In this document: one piece after another, positions 1 through 12,347 of the stretch | Position numbering within the stretch: position 1 is the first letter of the stretch | Layout of the letters: every line of letters begins with the position of its first letter | Assembly (NCBI RefSeq): GCF_030272615.1 | Contig: NC_081406.1 | Span: 164,657,521 to 164,717,520, forward strand | Direction of reading: 5' to 3' | DNA length: 60,000 bases | Source of the DNA: Cryptomeria japonica | Lineage: Eukaryota; Streptophyta; Pinopsida; Cupressales; Cupressaceae | Made by a program: the position numbers and the translations under genes | Notes under the pieces: generated by a model | Seen by the model: the letters and a program-made list of their open reading frames with translations, nothing else | What the model was told of the DNA's origin: nothing | Databases searched by the model: none

Positions 1-159
1 ATTTTAGAAGATTGTTGAAAGTTCTAATGTGAAAATTAATGAGTCAATACACTATAAAATGACATCAAATGATTATGACATTGATTTAGATGGATCATAC
101 TGCATCAATGAAGAAGATACAAAAAGTGAACCTGAAAAAAAAATACAAAGACTCTAGTG

Positions 160-1420
160 ATTAGTATGTTTCTAGTCTTTTCTATGGTCTAGTATTTTAA
201 AATATACAAGGCAAATGTTAATTTAGTATTTTTGAATGCTGAGTTAGAATAATTATACATTGAACAACTAGAATGATTTCAGTTGTTAGAGAATCTAGAC
301 TTTGTATATAAACTAGAGAAAATTATATATGGACTTAAGAAGGCCCCTAGGGCATGGTATTCTAGATTTGACAAGTATCTACAATAACAATGGTTCAATC
401 TAAAGATATATTAGATAGTAACCCTATAAATCAAAATGGAAGATGATCACCAATTAGTTGTTGTTGTTGTTTAGATTTATGCTATTATCTTTGGTGATAG
501 TAGTGAATAGATGTGTAAGGAGTTTCTTGAAGAAATAAAAATTATGTTGAGATGTCCATGCTTGGTGAATTATCAGTTTTCATTGGTTTACAATTTTCAC
601 ATTTAGATAAAGCTATTTTCATTTCATAAAGTATGTATGTAAAATAGATGCTAAACAAGTTAAAAATGGAAAAATGAAAATTGGTTAGCACAACTATGGT
701 TATTGGGTGTAAGTTGAGTTAGTATGATGAATCTTTGGTAGAAAGTCAAACCTTGGATAGCTCAATGATTGTCCAAGCTTATTGCATGTGATAGCTTCTA
801 GACAAAACATTATGCAAGAAATACATCTATGATTGTGAGATTCCAAGCCACACCTAAGGAAACTCATGCGAAAGCAATGAAAAGAATTTTCAGATATCTG
901 AAAGCTACAATGGACTATGTTCAATGGTATCCTAGAAGGAAGGATTCAAATTTAAGACTATACACTAATGTATATTAGTTTGGAAGTGTTGATTTCAAAG
1001 GACGATCATCAGTGACGGTGTATTATTTTTTTAATATAGTATTTTTTCATGTTTGATCAAGAAATGAGACTTAGTGTCCCTATCTATAGAAAAAGTGGAT
1101 TATGTTGTAGTAGTGTCATGTTGTAATCAAGTAATTTGGTTGAAGAAGAATTCAAAATATATGAAAATTTAGTATGATGAACCATCTCAATTCTTTGTGA
1201 TAATACAAGTGTAATAAACATATCAAGGAATCTATCAATGCACTCCATAACAAATCATATATCATTTTTTTGAGAGTAAAGGCTAGTAGATTAGGAGCTA
1301 AAATGGAGTATGTTTAGGCCAAACAATATATTGTAGATATATTTAATAAACCCCTTCCAAAGGAAACATTTAAGTATCTCAACATGAATCTAGGAGTGAT
1401 ATCTCCCTCCTCTTAAATCA
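160..1420 (+). mobile_element. Ty1/copia pol relic (reverse transcriptase and RNase H)
   Basis: Broken frames read the end of a copia polyprotein. Around 190-390 there is the RT segment ending [19 protein letters not shown]. Around 450-620 come remnants of the YVDD region (VVVVV, stop, IYAIIFGD) and 'MCKEFLEEIK'. At 895-1380 follow the RNase H connection and the terminal KPLPKETFKYLNMNLGV, which marks the normal end of copia pol. Frame changes and stops are frequent and the catalytic YVDD is gone. The 5' part (gag, protease, integrase) lies outside the window or is lost. It is non-functional and related to the copies at 8-12 kb and 31-34 kb. Confidence 0.85.
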
Positions 1421-2692
1421 TGAGGAATTATAGGTTCAAGGGAAGTCTTTATTTGTGTTGGCTTCCCATTTTAGGTAGAATAGAAGCTCTTATATTGAAT
1501 ATATTGTAGAACAAAGGGGGGGAGACTGCCTCTAAGGGGGAATCTATGCCATATATTTTCCATTGATGTCAAAGTAGGAGGGAATATCAAAGCATGCCTC
1601 AAAGAAGCACCGTATTCAAGGGAAAGTTAGCTCAAGATTATTCCGTAAATGGGGAGAGTCCTTCCTTGTTACTAATAGGGGGATCACTTTGATGTTACCA
1701 TAAATGAAAATGGGGAGGTTTTTGCACATATTATTTTATTGATCTCAAGGAAGCTTGAAGAATATATCAAAGAATGAGTGATAGGAAGCATGACAAAATC
1801 ATTGATAAAACTTTGTTGTACATATACTATCATTAACATCATGATGGAATGATCTCTTACACAATGTGAATATTGTCAATTTAAATCCAACTGAGAGTAT
1901 TATCTAGAATCATTTATTCTTGAATGGTTAACATATGTGTTGATGTATCAAATTTTTTGTGTAAGGTTTTTGAATATTACTATTCAAAATTGTTAACTGT
2001 ACCAAGTTATATTGTTGTTTTTTTTATACTATATATAGTGAAATTGGAATGATAAACTATTGTAAAACCAACAAAGATGCAACCACATAAAAACTCTAGT
2101 TCTACAATTAAAATCCACCATACACCAATGAAGAACCTAAAACATGCAAATCACAATAAAATAGAAAAGATCATGATACCATTCACATGCTTAGTAGGGT
2201 TTGATCTCCATTGTTTCCTATCTATATTGATCTTGTTTGATATGGTTTCTCTTATATTTTATATTGTACACACTAGCTCAATAAAGAGTGGATTGTAGTT
2301 GTGTAGATGCTTGAGTGATTGATCACACGACGATTGATTAATTGATTAGTTGATTAGGGTTTTGAAAGGATTAAGAAATCCTCTTATATAGAGAACACCT
2401 TAGAAATGGATGGATAGGATTAAGAGGTGAAAGGATATATGGTTGGCTGAGATTAAAGGGTAGGTCAAGAAAATGATAAATTAATAAGAAGTTGGCTATA
2501 ATGAATTAAGAGATGAATGGCAAGTGTCATGGATGGAAAAAGCTAATAAATTAAATAAAGAAATAAATATTTATTTAATTAAAAGAAGTGGGACCAATTA
2601 AATAAATTAAATATTTATTTAATTTAGGGAAAAGATAATTTAAATAAAAAAATATTTATTTAATTAGGCTAGGACAATTTTAGGTGTCTACA
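1421..2692 (+). mobile_element. 3' untranslated and LTR-like sequence downstream of the copia relic
   Basis: Directly after the pol end come purine-rich tracts (acaaaggggggg near 1513, ctaaggggg near 1532) of the kind seen upstream of LTRs. AT-rich DNA follows with a TATA-like stretch near 2025-2040, ending near 'ggtgtctaca' (2692). Positions 2555-2668 hold alternating ATTTAATT / AATTAAATAAAT blocks, locally palindromic. I cannot fix the LTR borders, and the small open frame at 2077-2298 has no support. Confidence 0.35.
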
Positions 2693-5234
2693 GGTACTAC
2701 ATTCTACTGCAAGTAATTATTCTAAGTCATGGTTTATATATTAACTAAGGATGCACACAAAGTCAAATATATTATATTTAATCCTAAGGATGGAAGGTTA
2801 GAAGTATCAAAGTCCACACTATGTTAGCTAGGTGATTATGTAAGAGTTTTTGTTGGATGCACTAGAGAAAGAAAATGTGTGTTAGCTATTTAAGGAAGAG
2901 TGTGAAGGTAATTTGAGACCAGTTACATTCATGATAGGAAATTCATAGTGTCTTCTAACTCCTAGGTTAACATATTTATTTTAGGATCGAGCCAACTACA
3001 TATCACATGAAGTTTTCAATTTAGGATTGATCCTTCTCTAACATAGTGAGTTGTGGATAACTTAAATTAGTTCTAAGCTGATAGGAAGATCCTAATGATG
3101 TGATAAAATGCATATATATTAGAAATTAGTTCATTTAAATGTGTGTGTGATGATTTAAAGAATGAGGTTAATATGTAGTATTTTATGCATAATGTGAATA
3201 TGTTATAAAGCTGATCAAAATTTCTATTCTTTGGTGCTCTATGGATTTTTTGGTTCTTAGAGTTGATTAGGGTTTGGTGCCTCATGTTGGTGATTCATGT
3301 CTTCCTTGGGTTAGAACTCCTATGGGTTGATGCTACAATATTCTTTTTTTGGGTTAGATTTGGATAGTATATCCAAGCAACTATTATCTTCGTGGTTTTT
3401 TTCTTTTGGGTTTCCAAGTAAATTTGGTGTTCTCTTGTGTGGATGTATGGTTGTTTTCATCTCTTGCATTATTTATTTTAATGTTGTTTTGATTTGTGGT
3501 AATGTTATTGATATCTCAGTATGTATGTCATAACTAGTCTGGTTTTATCCAACTAGCTTCTCATAACTATTTCAATATATGAAGTAAAATAAATCATGAA
3601 AAAGAATAAGAATCATATTTACTTTCATTCACTTTGGAGATACTCGAACATATAATATTTCCGAGTTTCATAACATGTTCTTATCTAAGTGCTTTACATA
3701 AAGCAACCAATATCCAAAAAAAACTATAAATAATCATCCACTGCATATTTTTATTCTAATGCCAAATGCTTTTAGTCAAACATTCTCCTACTTAATAACA
3801 CATACCATAGCTTAATTATAAATGAAGTAAATATTAAATATTTATAATCTTTTTAGCCTTTTACTTACTTTTATGATTGACTAGGCCATCCATTTAAAAA
3901 ATAAATAAAATTTAAACTACATAACTTGTACCATTTCCTCGCTGAATTTTAAATAGAAACGTATATTCATTAAAATATTTACAACAAATCTACTCTTCCC
4001 TCTAGGGCTCCCATATTTGTGACAGCATAACAATTATATTAGGGGCACACGACTAAGAAAAAAAATAAGGTGAAAGGAAACCTTTAAAAAAACAAAGAAA
4101 AATTAGAAACAAACATTCAAATAAAATAACTTCAAAATATAATATATATTATACCAATAACATAAATAAATACAAATAAAAAATAAAAAACAAAAGTATT
4201 AGAACTTAAAGTCTGATAGGAAGGAAAATAATGAAAGATAATTTCATCTCCCAATCTAAAGCTCCTCCCTTTTGCTACATAAATAAATACAAATTAAAAA
4301 TAAAAAACAAAAGTATTAGAAAGAGTATTATTCCTCTATTAGAAAGAGTATTATTGTTTGATTTGGTGTTTATAGAACTCTTTTTATTCTAAGGAGGCTA
4401 GGTTAGTAAGTTGTATTAGGTTATCTATTCTTACTTTAAGTGTATATTGGTTTCTCTAAATTTTCATTTAAATGTAAATCAATTTAAAAAAGTAAATCTT
4501 GGCTCAAAAACATAATTGTGTTAGAATCAAAAGAAAATTAAAAATTAAATTTTATATCTCAATTTAGACTACCTAAAAAATATCTAGTTTCTTATAAAAT
4601 TAAAAATCTAAAGAAATACCCATGATAATTAACATCACCATTTTAAGTTGTATTGTGAACCATGAATAATTTATCAAGATTATATCTTAAAAAAAAGTTA
4701 TATTTTCATTATTTATCTTTTCTTGAGAAATCAAATTTTTCTAGGTTATTTTTAGGATATTTATTCCATAGATAATTTTTCTTTTGAAAAAAATTAATTT
4801 ATTCCCTCATTTTGTAAATTAATAATATTATTTCTTAGAATATGTAAGTATAAGTGCTTAAGATATTTAATTGCTAAAGTACTCAAATATTAAGATAAGT
4901 TTTCTCTCTTTTTATTTGTTTTATTATTATTAAAAAAATATTAATTTTTTATTTGATAAAGTATGTGAACTTGTATGTAATCACAATTTAGGTACATAAA
5001 ATATTATTTTGACAAGAAAGACATGATAAATTTAAATATAAATATCACATTTTAAAAATATAATGAATTTAAAACCTATAAAAAAATATGATTATTTTAC
5101 TAGTAGGTTAGTAGTGACAATAATTATCATAAAAATATAATATATTTCATTATTATTTTCTTAATTTCATTCATGATGATATACACAATCATGTAGATAA
5201 AAATTTATTTGAAAGGAGAGAAAAACATCCTTAC
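2693..5234. other. No gene recognised
   Basis: Noncoding DNA, very AT-rich from about 3600. Short open frames (for example 3073-3285 minus and 3327-3533 plus) show no family resemblance. This is where the next exons of the LRR gene would be expected on the minus strand, and none is visible. Confidence 0.5.
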
Positions 5235-5297
5235 ACATTATTAATTGTGCTTAACCATTCTTCGAATTTCCCAATTAAATTGTTGTTTCCAAGATAC
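5235..5297 (-). CDS. LRR exon 7 (63 nt)
   Basis: The exon is 63 nt with acceptor ggtatttcag and donor gtaagg. It reads YLGNNNLIGKFEEWLS then TINNV. It matches the family's 'LGNN.L.G.LP/FPEW' exon that closes the LRR region before the malectin domain. Here the usual proline of FPEW is Glu. It joins exon 6 in frame (TT+G = Leu). I searched positions 1-5234 by eye for the following malectin or kinase exons and found none. Confidence 0.82.
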
Positions 5298-5660
5298 CTG
5301 AAATACCAACATGGGCATTATATTAAAGTAAACACAAATATTCTATTAAATAATACAATTTTTAAGGACTAAAAGTATTAACAACAGTTGTGTTTTCTAA
5401 TACACATTTATGAGAGAAAAGAAAAGGCTAGAATATTAGGGAGGTATATATAATAGGGAAAATATTAGTTCAAGTCTTTTTTAAAAATGGATTTAAATTG
5501 GCTACTAAATGATTTATTAACCATGACATTCATTTTTTGGATAGATTTTTTTAAATTTAAATATATATAAATATGTATGTTTGAGATCAAAGTCATTTTT
5601 GGTATGTTGAAAAATTTTGTTACACAATTCTAGATTGCATCAAATTTCTTAGTTGACATG

Positions 5661-5973
5661 GTCTATCTTAATAATTTTTTAAATAACATAATTTTAGAGT
5701 AGTAGAATAGTATTATAGAGTTGAAAAATTTAACACAATGTTGGTATCAAAGCGTGATTTTATTAGACTTAGATTCAAGAATTAAAAAGTTTACATTCAC
5801 AAATTCACACCTAGTCTATCTCAATAATTTTTTAAATAACATAATTTTAGAGTAGTAGAATAGTATTATAGAGTTAAGACTTTAACACAATGTTGATATC
5901 AAAGCACATAAAATCAATTTTATTAGACTTAGATTCAAGAATTGAAAAGTGTACATTCACAAATTCACCTAGG
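5661..5973 (+). repeat. 153-bp imperfect tandem duplication with PBS-like sites
   Basis: Two copies start at 5661 and 5814, both beginning gtctatct and running through 'agtagtagaatagtattata' and 'gacttagattcaagaatt'. Each contains a sequence like the initiator-Met tRNA primer site of plant LTR elements: TTGGTATCAAAGC at 5741 and TTGATATCAAAGC near 5893, a few bases after 'taaca'. It probably derives from the LTR / leader junction of an old element. No coding region follows. Confidence 0.7.
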
Positions 5974-8180
5974 ACTCGAAGTTGACTACTTCCCTTGTAT
6001 TTTTTGGCCTTTGTAGTCAATAACAATGATACTTATTGGTCTCCTTAAGAGCAAACAAATTTACTAGTGGAACAATGACTATTTGAAAAAATTCAAAGAT
6101 TTAAAAAATAATAAATAAATGTAGCATATTAAGCTAGATTATATTTACTGAAAACGTATAGTTGAAAGACGTAGAACATGCCTTCAAAATTTATAATATG
6201 TTCAACAATTTTTAAAAATGAATTGACCTATAAAGTAAGAAACATATATCCAAGAGGGAAAAGGAGGAGAATGAATAAAGGAAAAAAAATAAAAAATGCA
6301 ATTAAATATAATAATTATACATATATAATAAATGATTTGGATATTTTAGGAGCAAGGATAGATACTTTCAAATGAACATGATTATCAACACAATTTTAAG
6401 ATAATAATTCAAATAAGTTCCTTAGAATTAGGAAAATTAATTTAATCTTAAAATTAAAGAAGTGAAACAAAAAGTTACTATTGGTCAAGTGATTTCTTAT
6501 TGGTAAGACATAAATGAAATATGTTAAAATGTATATTGGAGTAATATTATATTACATGTTTTTTATGTATCGCATAATGTTATATTTATACCTATTTTAT
6601 TAATTTTAAATAGGGTAATTAATTTATAATCTAAGTAAATAATAATGCCTTCAACTGATCAAGAGATACATTTTTCTCACTTGAATAAGCTAGCAAATGA
6701 GATAAGTTACCTCTTGATTGAAGTTAACTCATGAAATATTAGAAATTTGTAAGAGGCTTATATATTTGCACCATGAATTTAATGCATTAGTGGAATAGAA
6801 ATATTTTATATATAGTTTTTGACAAATTCATAGGCATTAGGTCTATTTATTCTTTATTTATCATAAAATATAACATAACATTTGAATTATGATATATTAT
6901 TATTAATCCACTTTCTACTTTAGATTACTAAGGTTAGGACTTTTTTTTATGTTGAAAATGCTTGAAATAGTTAGGACAACCTTTTGTTTCACCTAGATTA
7001 AATACTATGAGTCTTATTAATATGTATTTTAATGTGCATGATTTATATTTTGTACTTATCATAATGCTTTTAGTGTAGTTTCACACAATTATAAGCATAC
7101 CATGAAATCAAAGGGAGCCAAAAATCTTAGAAATGTTCACCCAAATACCAAATACTAAAACCATATCTAGTGTCCCTATCACTTTCCTACTACACATAGT
7201 TTGAGGTTATATTGTATACAATTCGTGGTTTAATCTGTATCCGTCTTTCTTTTATCACCTAGCGTTTTTTTTTGTTGATTGGGGTCTTGTGTATATTTGC
7301 TAACATGGGGGCTGGGCCTACGGTTTCCACAAGATTGGGTGGCATTTCTTTTTCACCCATTGGGAATATTTTGGTGAACTTGTTCGTGTGCAACTAGAAG
7401 GGTTTTTACTATGTTCTTTTCAGTGTCTTCATATTTTACTTGCAAGATGATCTACCATTAGGTTATTATTCGTTAGGTATCTTCTAGAAGCAAATTTATT
7501 CGGAAATGTGATTTGAAACATAATTGTAATTGTACTTGATATTGTATTTGAAACACTCCTTAAGGAGGTGGTTCTATTAGGACTATTGTATTTGAATAAC
7601 TTATAATGATATAATAACATTTAGATGGATGGTATATTGGGATGGTTAAAATTATCTTACTTCATGTTGAAATATTACCTTAGAAATGTTTAATTTGGTG
7701 TTTAAAATGAATATAACGATGAATGTTTAATGTTAGGCCATGGGAGGTAAAGAAAAGATGTTCATTTATTTTAATAATCTGAATGTACTTAAGGATAGAT
7801 GGTTATTGTTTGTGTTCATTTATTTAAAGAATGAATAGTAACTTCAATGGATTATCCTTTTGGTATTTAGTTCATGTTTAGACGTGTTGCTTAGTAGCGA
7901 TGTTAGGGATACCATAAAGGAATATGAATGGATAGTGCTTATAAGTCTTCCGCTAAACAATATAATAGTTTACCATTGTGATGTATCGGTAGTATTAAGT
8001 AATATGTTGAGTTGAAAGATTATTTAATGTATTAGTTTTTTTTTGTTTTTTTTAATTATTTTCTATGTAATTAGGTTATTGGTTGTTATTTCTCTGGGGT
8101 TCCCTGGTAGGGAGTTATAGGTATGCATTAAGAGAGGCTATAGTACTCCTTAGAATGGTTCTAAAACTCTAAATGAAATA
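5974..8180. other. No gene recognised (possible eroded 5' LTR and leader of the following copia)
   Basis: AT-rich sequence without supported coding potential. Around 6955 a stretch starting TGTTGAAAATG resembles the start of the LTR at 12348, but similarity fades quickly and I do not call a 5' LTR. Small frames at 6178-6375 (+) and 7429-7620 (-) look random. Confidence 0.4.
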
Positions 8181-8978
8181 AAAGAATAGGAGAATAATTC
8201 AAAATCTACAATTGAAATTATTTGTTGTTTGAATGGTGCAACATTTAGCAAACTTATAGGCACAAAGTAAGCTAAAGAAAACTGGGATAAGTTGGATTGT
8301 ATTTGAAGGTGATGAAAAGACAAAGCAAGCCAAGATTACAAATATAAAGCACAAGAATGAGAATGTGAGGATGTTTGAATATGAAAACATTGAAGGATAT
8401 ATTCATCGAGTGAATTAAATTATAAATGCACTTAGGGGTATTGGTGGAATACTAGAAGAAAGCGAGATTTTGAGGAAGACAATGACAACATTGCCCAAAT
8501 GCTATTAACCTAAGAAGTATGATATTGAGGAAAGTCGTGACATGAATAAGTACACTATGGATCATCTCTTTGATTCACTTTCTACCTTTAATATTGTTGA
8601 ATAGGATGACATTAAAAGGGAAAGGAAAGAAGAAGCATTCAAAGTTACAAAGAAGCCTGCAGAACTAGAAGAAAATGAAGAAATGGATGAGATTGAAGAA
8701 AACTTTGTGAGAAGGTTGAAGAGAGGAACTAGAAAGTACAAAAAAAAATTAACCTTAAAATATTTTAACCGTGGATGAATTGTTCATTATGCGTCTAGAT
8801 GTATGTATATAAACTAGATTTTGGTAGAAGATCTAATGATAATAACAAAGAAAAGGAGAACTATAGAGAAAAGGACATAAATAAGAAAAGAAATGACAAA
8901 GATAAGAAAAAGAAGAGTTTTTGTTCAACAAAGACCTCATCTAAAGAAGAAGATGGTGATGACTCAAATAAATAATCT

Positions 8979-9459
8979 TTGTTCGTGTCTATAAAAGAAA
9001 AGAATAATGAGTGGTCTGAAAGTCCAAAAGATGTGAAGAACAGTGACAAACTAGTGAGTGCGAACACTACACTACATTCAAAAGTGAAACCGAAAGCATG
9101 GATTATTGACTCCAAATGTTCAAATCATATGACTGGTGATAAAGGTAAATTTATGAAACTTGAGAAGTATGATGGTGGATTAATTGAGTTTGCAGGAGAG
9201 GAAGGTACATCTATTTGTAGAAAGGGAAGCATCTCTATTGATGGTGAGCATAAAACTGATAATGTATGTTAAATGTCTAGGACATAACTTATTGAGTGTG
9301 AGTTATATTTATAGTAAAGGTTATAAGGTCACATTTCATGGGACCAAATGTGAAATTAGAAAAGGAGAGTTTGGAAGTCTGGTTGTAGAAGGTATAAGAA
9401 CTAATAGAAATGTCTACTATTTGAAGGATAACAGTGGAAGTAGTTGTTTGTTGGAATAA
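8979..9459 (+). pseudogene. Copia protease domain and start of the pre-integrase region (frameshifted)
   Basis: Two overlapping frames (8979-9272 and 9184-9459) together carry the copia aspartic protease region. The active-site motif reads IIDSKCSNHMTG, where the usual DSG is DSK, so catalysis would be lost. It continues with EGTSICRKGSISIDG and, after a +1 frameshift near 9270, GHNLLSVSYIYSKGYKVTF and CEIRKGEFGSLVVEG, typical of the segment before integrase. The gag-derived part upstream is Lys/Glu-rich. Confidence 0.85.
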
Positions 9460-10330
9460 GTTATAGTGAACGTTGGTTGTGGCACAAAAGAATGAGACAT
9501 ATCAATTTGATAATATGGTGAGGATTAGTTATAATCATGTTGTAAGATATTTACCAAGAATTATTAGACCTCTTGATATTGTGTGTAGGGAATGTTTGTT
9601 CAGAAAGCCAACAAAGTGAGAATTCAAAAACAAGGACTATACTACTTCACAACCTTTGGAGTTGGTTCATATAGATCTATGTGGACCTACAAGGACAAAA
9701 TAACTAAAAGGAGAAAGGTATTTTATGTTACTTAGTGATGATCACTCTAGAATGACATGGGTACTTTCTTGATTGAAAAAAAGTCTGAAGCATTAGATAG
9801 ATTTACAAAATTCAAGTCAATGGTTGAGAATCAAATAGATGGTTGAATGAAATGTTTAAGGTCTAATAGAGGAGGAGAATTTAAATCAAATTAAATCAAT
9901 CAATTTTGTGAAAAACATGGTATTAGGAGGAATTTTTATTCTACAAGGACTCCTCAATAAAATGGTTTAGTTGAAATAAAAAATGGGACTATTGTTGAGA
10001 TGGCTAGAACTATGTTGAAAGATGCTAACCTGCCTAATGTGTATTGGAAAGAAGTTGTGCATATGGTTGTTTATCTTATTATATCAGAGTGAATCACATA
10101 ATGAAACCTTATGAAATTTGGAATGGAATAAATCCTATGGTTAAGTACTTCAAAATATTTGGAAGCAAGTGCTACATAAAGAGAGATAAAGAAGATCTAG
10201 GATAGTTTTATGGAAGAGAAAATGAAGGAATCTTTTTGTGATATCATACAAATATAAAGGCTTATCGATGTTACAATATGATGTTACAAAATATTTTGGA
10301 AACTACAAATGTGAAATTTTCTAAAGAATC
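9460..10330 (+). pseudogene. Copia integrase (degenerate)
   Basis: In shifting frames one can follow the zinc-binding region (WHKRMRHINL, then CRECLFRKPTK), the first catalytic Asp context (LELVHIDLCGPTRT), SDDHSRMTWV, RSNRGGEFKSN with the second Asp replaced (the family has SDNGGEF), and GLVEIKNGTIVEMARTMLK with the third acidic residue region. Stops and frameshifts occur every few dozen codons. In an active element this enzyme would join the cDNA to chromosomal DNA. Confidence 0.8.
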
Positions 10331-10702
10331 CAATCAAATTGAGATTACATCACAACTTAAGGCTAAGATAAAAATTATACTGATTTTGAAGAAGAGAAAG
10401 TTAATCCAACAAAGGAAGAGACTAAGATAGAAGATAAAGAACTTGAATAAGCTCCTAAAACATCGACAAAATACGTTCGAAAGAATCACTCAAAATATTA
10501 GGTCATTGTAGACAAGAGGAATGGCATTTAGACAAGAAGAAGACTTGCATAATATAGTGAAGAAGAAAATTATTATTTCTTATCTCAAGAAGGGCCAAAT
10601 ACCTATGTGGAAGTCTGTAAAGATGAGAGTTGGATAAAACTAATGGATAAAAAGCTAAGTTAGATAGAAAAGAATAAGACATGGGAACTAGTACCAATAT
10701 CA

Positions 10703-11290
10703 GTGGACAAAAATGTGATAGGAACAAAGTGTGTGTTTTGGAATAAGGTTAACAAAGATGGAACAATCACTAGAAGCAAGAAAATATTTGTTTGTAAAGG
10801 TAATTCACAAGTTGAAGGCATAAATTTTGAGGAGAAATTTTCTCTAGTAGCAAGGATAGAAGCTATAAGGATGTTTCTTGTATTTGCAACTCATAAGAAC
10901 TCTAAGGTATATCAAATGGATGCCAAGTCATTTTTTTTGAATGGTGAACTTGAAGAAGAAGTATACATCAAACAATCAGATGAGTTCAAGCTTTTAGAAG
11001 ATTTAGATATGGTTTACAAATTGAAGAAGACATTGTATGAACTCAAGCAAGCTACTAGAGATTGGTATGCAAGGTTGGATAGGTATTTGATGCAAAAGAA
11101 TTTCATAAAAAGGTAATACTGATAGCAATCTTTATTTCAAAATTGAAGGTGATGAATTATTGATTGTTGTTGTGTATGTAAGGATTTTGTAAACGAGATG
11201 CAAAGGGAATTTGAGATATCTATATGATAGGTGAGCTATCATTTTTCCTTGGTCTAGAAGTTACTCAATCAATAAAAGATATTTTTTATT
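10703..11290 (+). pseudogene. Copia reverse transcriptase (YVDD segment deleted)
   Basis: An open frame at 10703-11116 covers the RT N-terminus: GTKCVFWNKVNKDG, QVEGINFEEKFSLVARIEAIR, VYQMDAKSFFLNGELEEEVYIKQ and ELKQATRDWYARLDRYL. Just downstream the frame resumes as LLIVVVYV but jumps directly to GFCKRDAK-type sequence near 11190. The catalytic YVDD and the residues after it are missing, which is a deletion. The following FLGLEVTQ and AEYIKEIV-like stretch (about 11230-11330) continues the connection region. Confidence 0.88.
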
Positions 11291-11559
11291 TCTGAGACCA
11301 AGTATATCAAAGAGATTGTATAGAAGTTTGAGATGGAGAGTTCTAAACTAGTTGCCACCCTTATGGCTACTAGTTATAAGTTAAGAAAGGACGATGGATA
11401 TCTATGTGTTGTTTAGAAAAGGTATAGATATATGATTGGAGGATTGTTGTATTTGATTGCTTCAAGACTGGATATTATGCACATTATTTTTTTGGTGGCT
11501 ATATATTAGGCTAATCTTAAGCAATCTCATGGTCAAGTAGTGAAGAGGATATTCAAATA

Positions 11560-12054
11560 TTTGAAAAGGACTTTGGATTATGGGTTATGGTATAAGAAGG
11601 ATGATGATTCCACACTAAAAGCATATACAAATGCTAATTAGGTCAGATGTGCAAATGACTAAAAATTACAAGTGGTGGTGCATTTTTCCTGGAAGATAAT
11701 TTGGTCTCTTGGTTGAGCAAGAAACAAGATTCAGTATCATTAACTACTATAGAGGCAAAATACATTACAACAACATCATCCTACACTCATGAAATATGGA
11801 TGAAACAAACTCTAAAAGATATCAAGGTAGTTTATGATGAAATAATTCCTATTTTCTGTGATAATACAACCGTTACTGATATTTCAAAGAATTTGGTAAT
11901 GCGTTCAAGGACTAAACATATTACAATCCAATATAATTTCTTAAGAGACAAGATTTTAGAGAAGGAATTCAAATTGGTGTATGTACCTACTAAAGAAGAG
12001 ATTGCATATACCTTTACTAAGGTATTGCAAAAGGATACCTTTAAGTATCTCTAA
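11560..12054 (+). pseudogene. Copia RNase H and pol C-terminus
   Basis: The segment begins KRTLDYGLWYKKDDDSTLKAY and breaks at 11640. The open frame 11701-12054 follows with WLSKKQDSVSLTTIEAKYI, FCDNTTVTDISKNLVMRSRT, KHITIQYNFLRDKI and the normal C-terminus ending KDTFKYL. The first catalytic Asp region (Y.DADW.. in active copies) reads TNAN and is damaged. This is the best-preserved part of the element. Confidence 0.88.
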
Positions 12055-12347
12055 CAAAATTTGGGGCTAATTTCCACTCCTTTAAACTAGATGCATTTAG
12101 GTGGTGTGTTTGTCCAATGGGAATTCTAAAGTTTATCTTTTTCTCGTGGACTAATGTGGTGGCACCCTTAGGGGGGTAATAAATGTTGCAGTTTTCAAAT
12201 GCTTATCAATAAGGGGGAGAGAGTTTATAAGGTTTCTTTTTCATTAATGTCAAAAGGGGAGATATATATAGATTAGGAGATAGATGAGTTGTGAGTTCAA
12301 TACTTTTTGTTATTGATAATGTTGACATCAATGAGAAAGGGGGTGAA

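Larger units (their letters stand above)
8181..12347 (+). mobile_element. Ty1/copia retrotransposon relic, gag to RNase H
   Basis: This is a copia polyprotein in the canonical order gag, protease, integrase, RT, RNase H, broken by many stops and frameshifts. Gag is at about 8190-8780 and ends in a damaged zinc knuckle (YFNRG, stop, IVHYASRCMY; leading Cys lost). Protease, integrase, RT and RNase H are described separately. After the pol end at 12054 there is 290 bp of 3' leader and a polypurine tract (gagaaagggggtgaa, 12333-12347), followed by a TG-initiated LTR. No clear 5' LTR was found. It lies inside the inferred 10.2-kb intron of the LRR gene. Confidence 0.88.

Noticed and set aside
6950-8180. 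5' LTR of the copia at 8-12 kb
   Set aside because: Only the first dozen bases (TGTTGAAAAT) and scattered words resemble the 3' LTR, which is too little to support a call.
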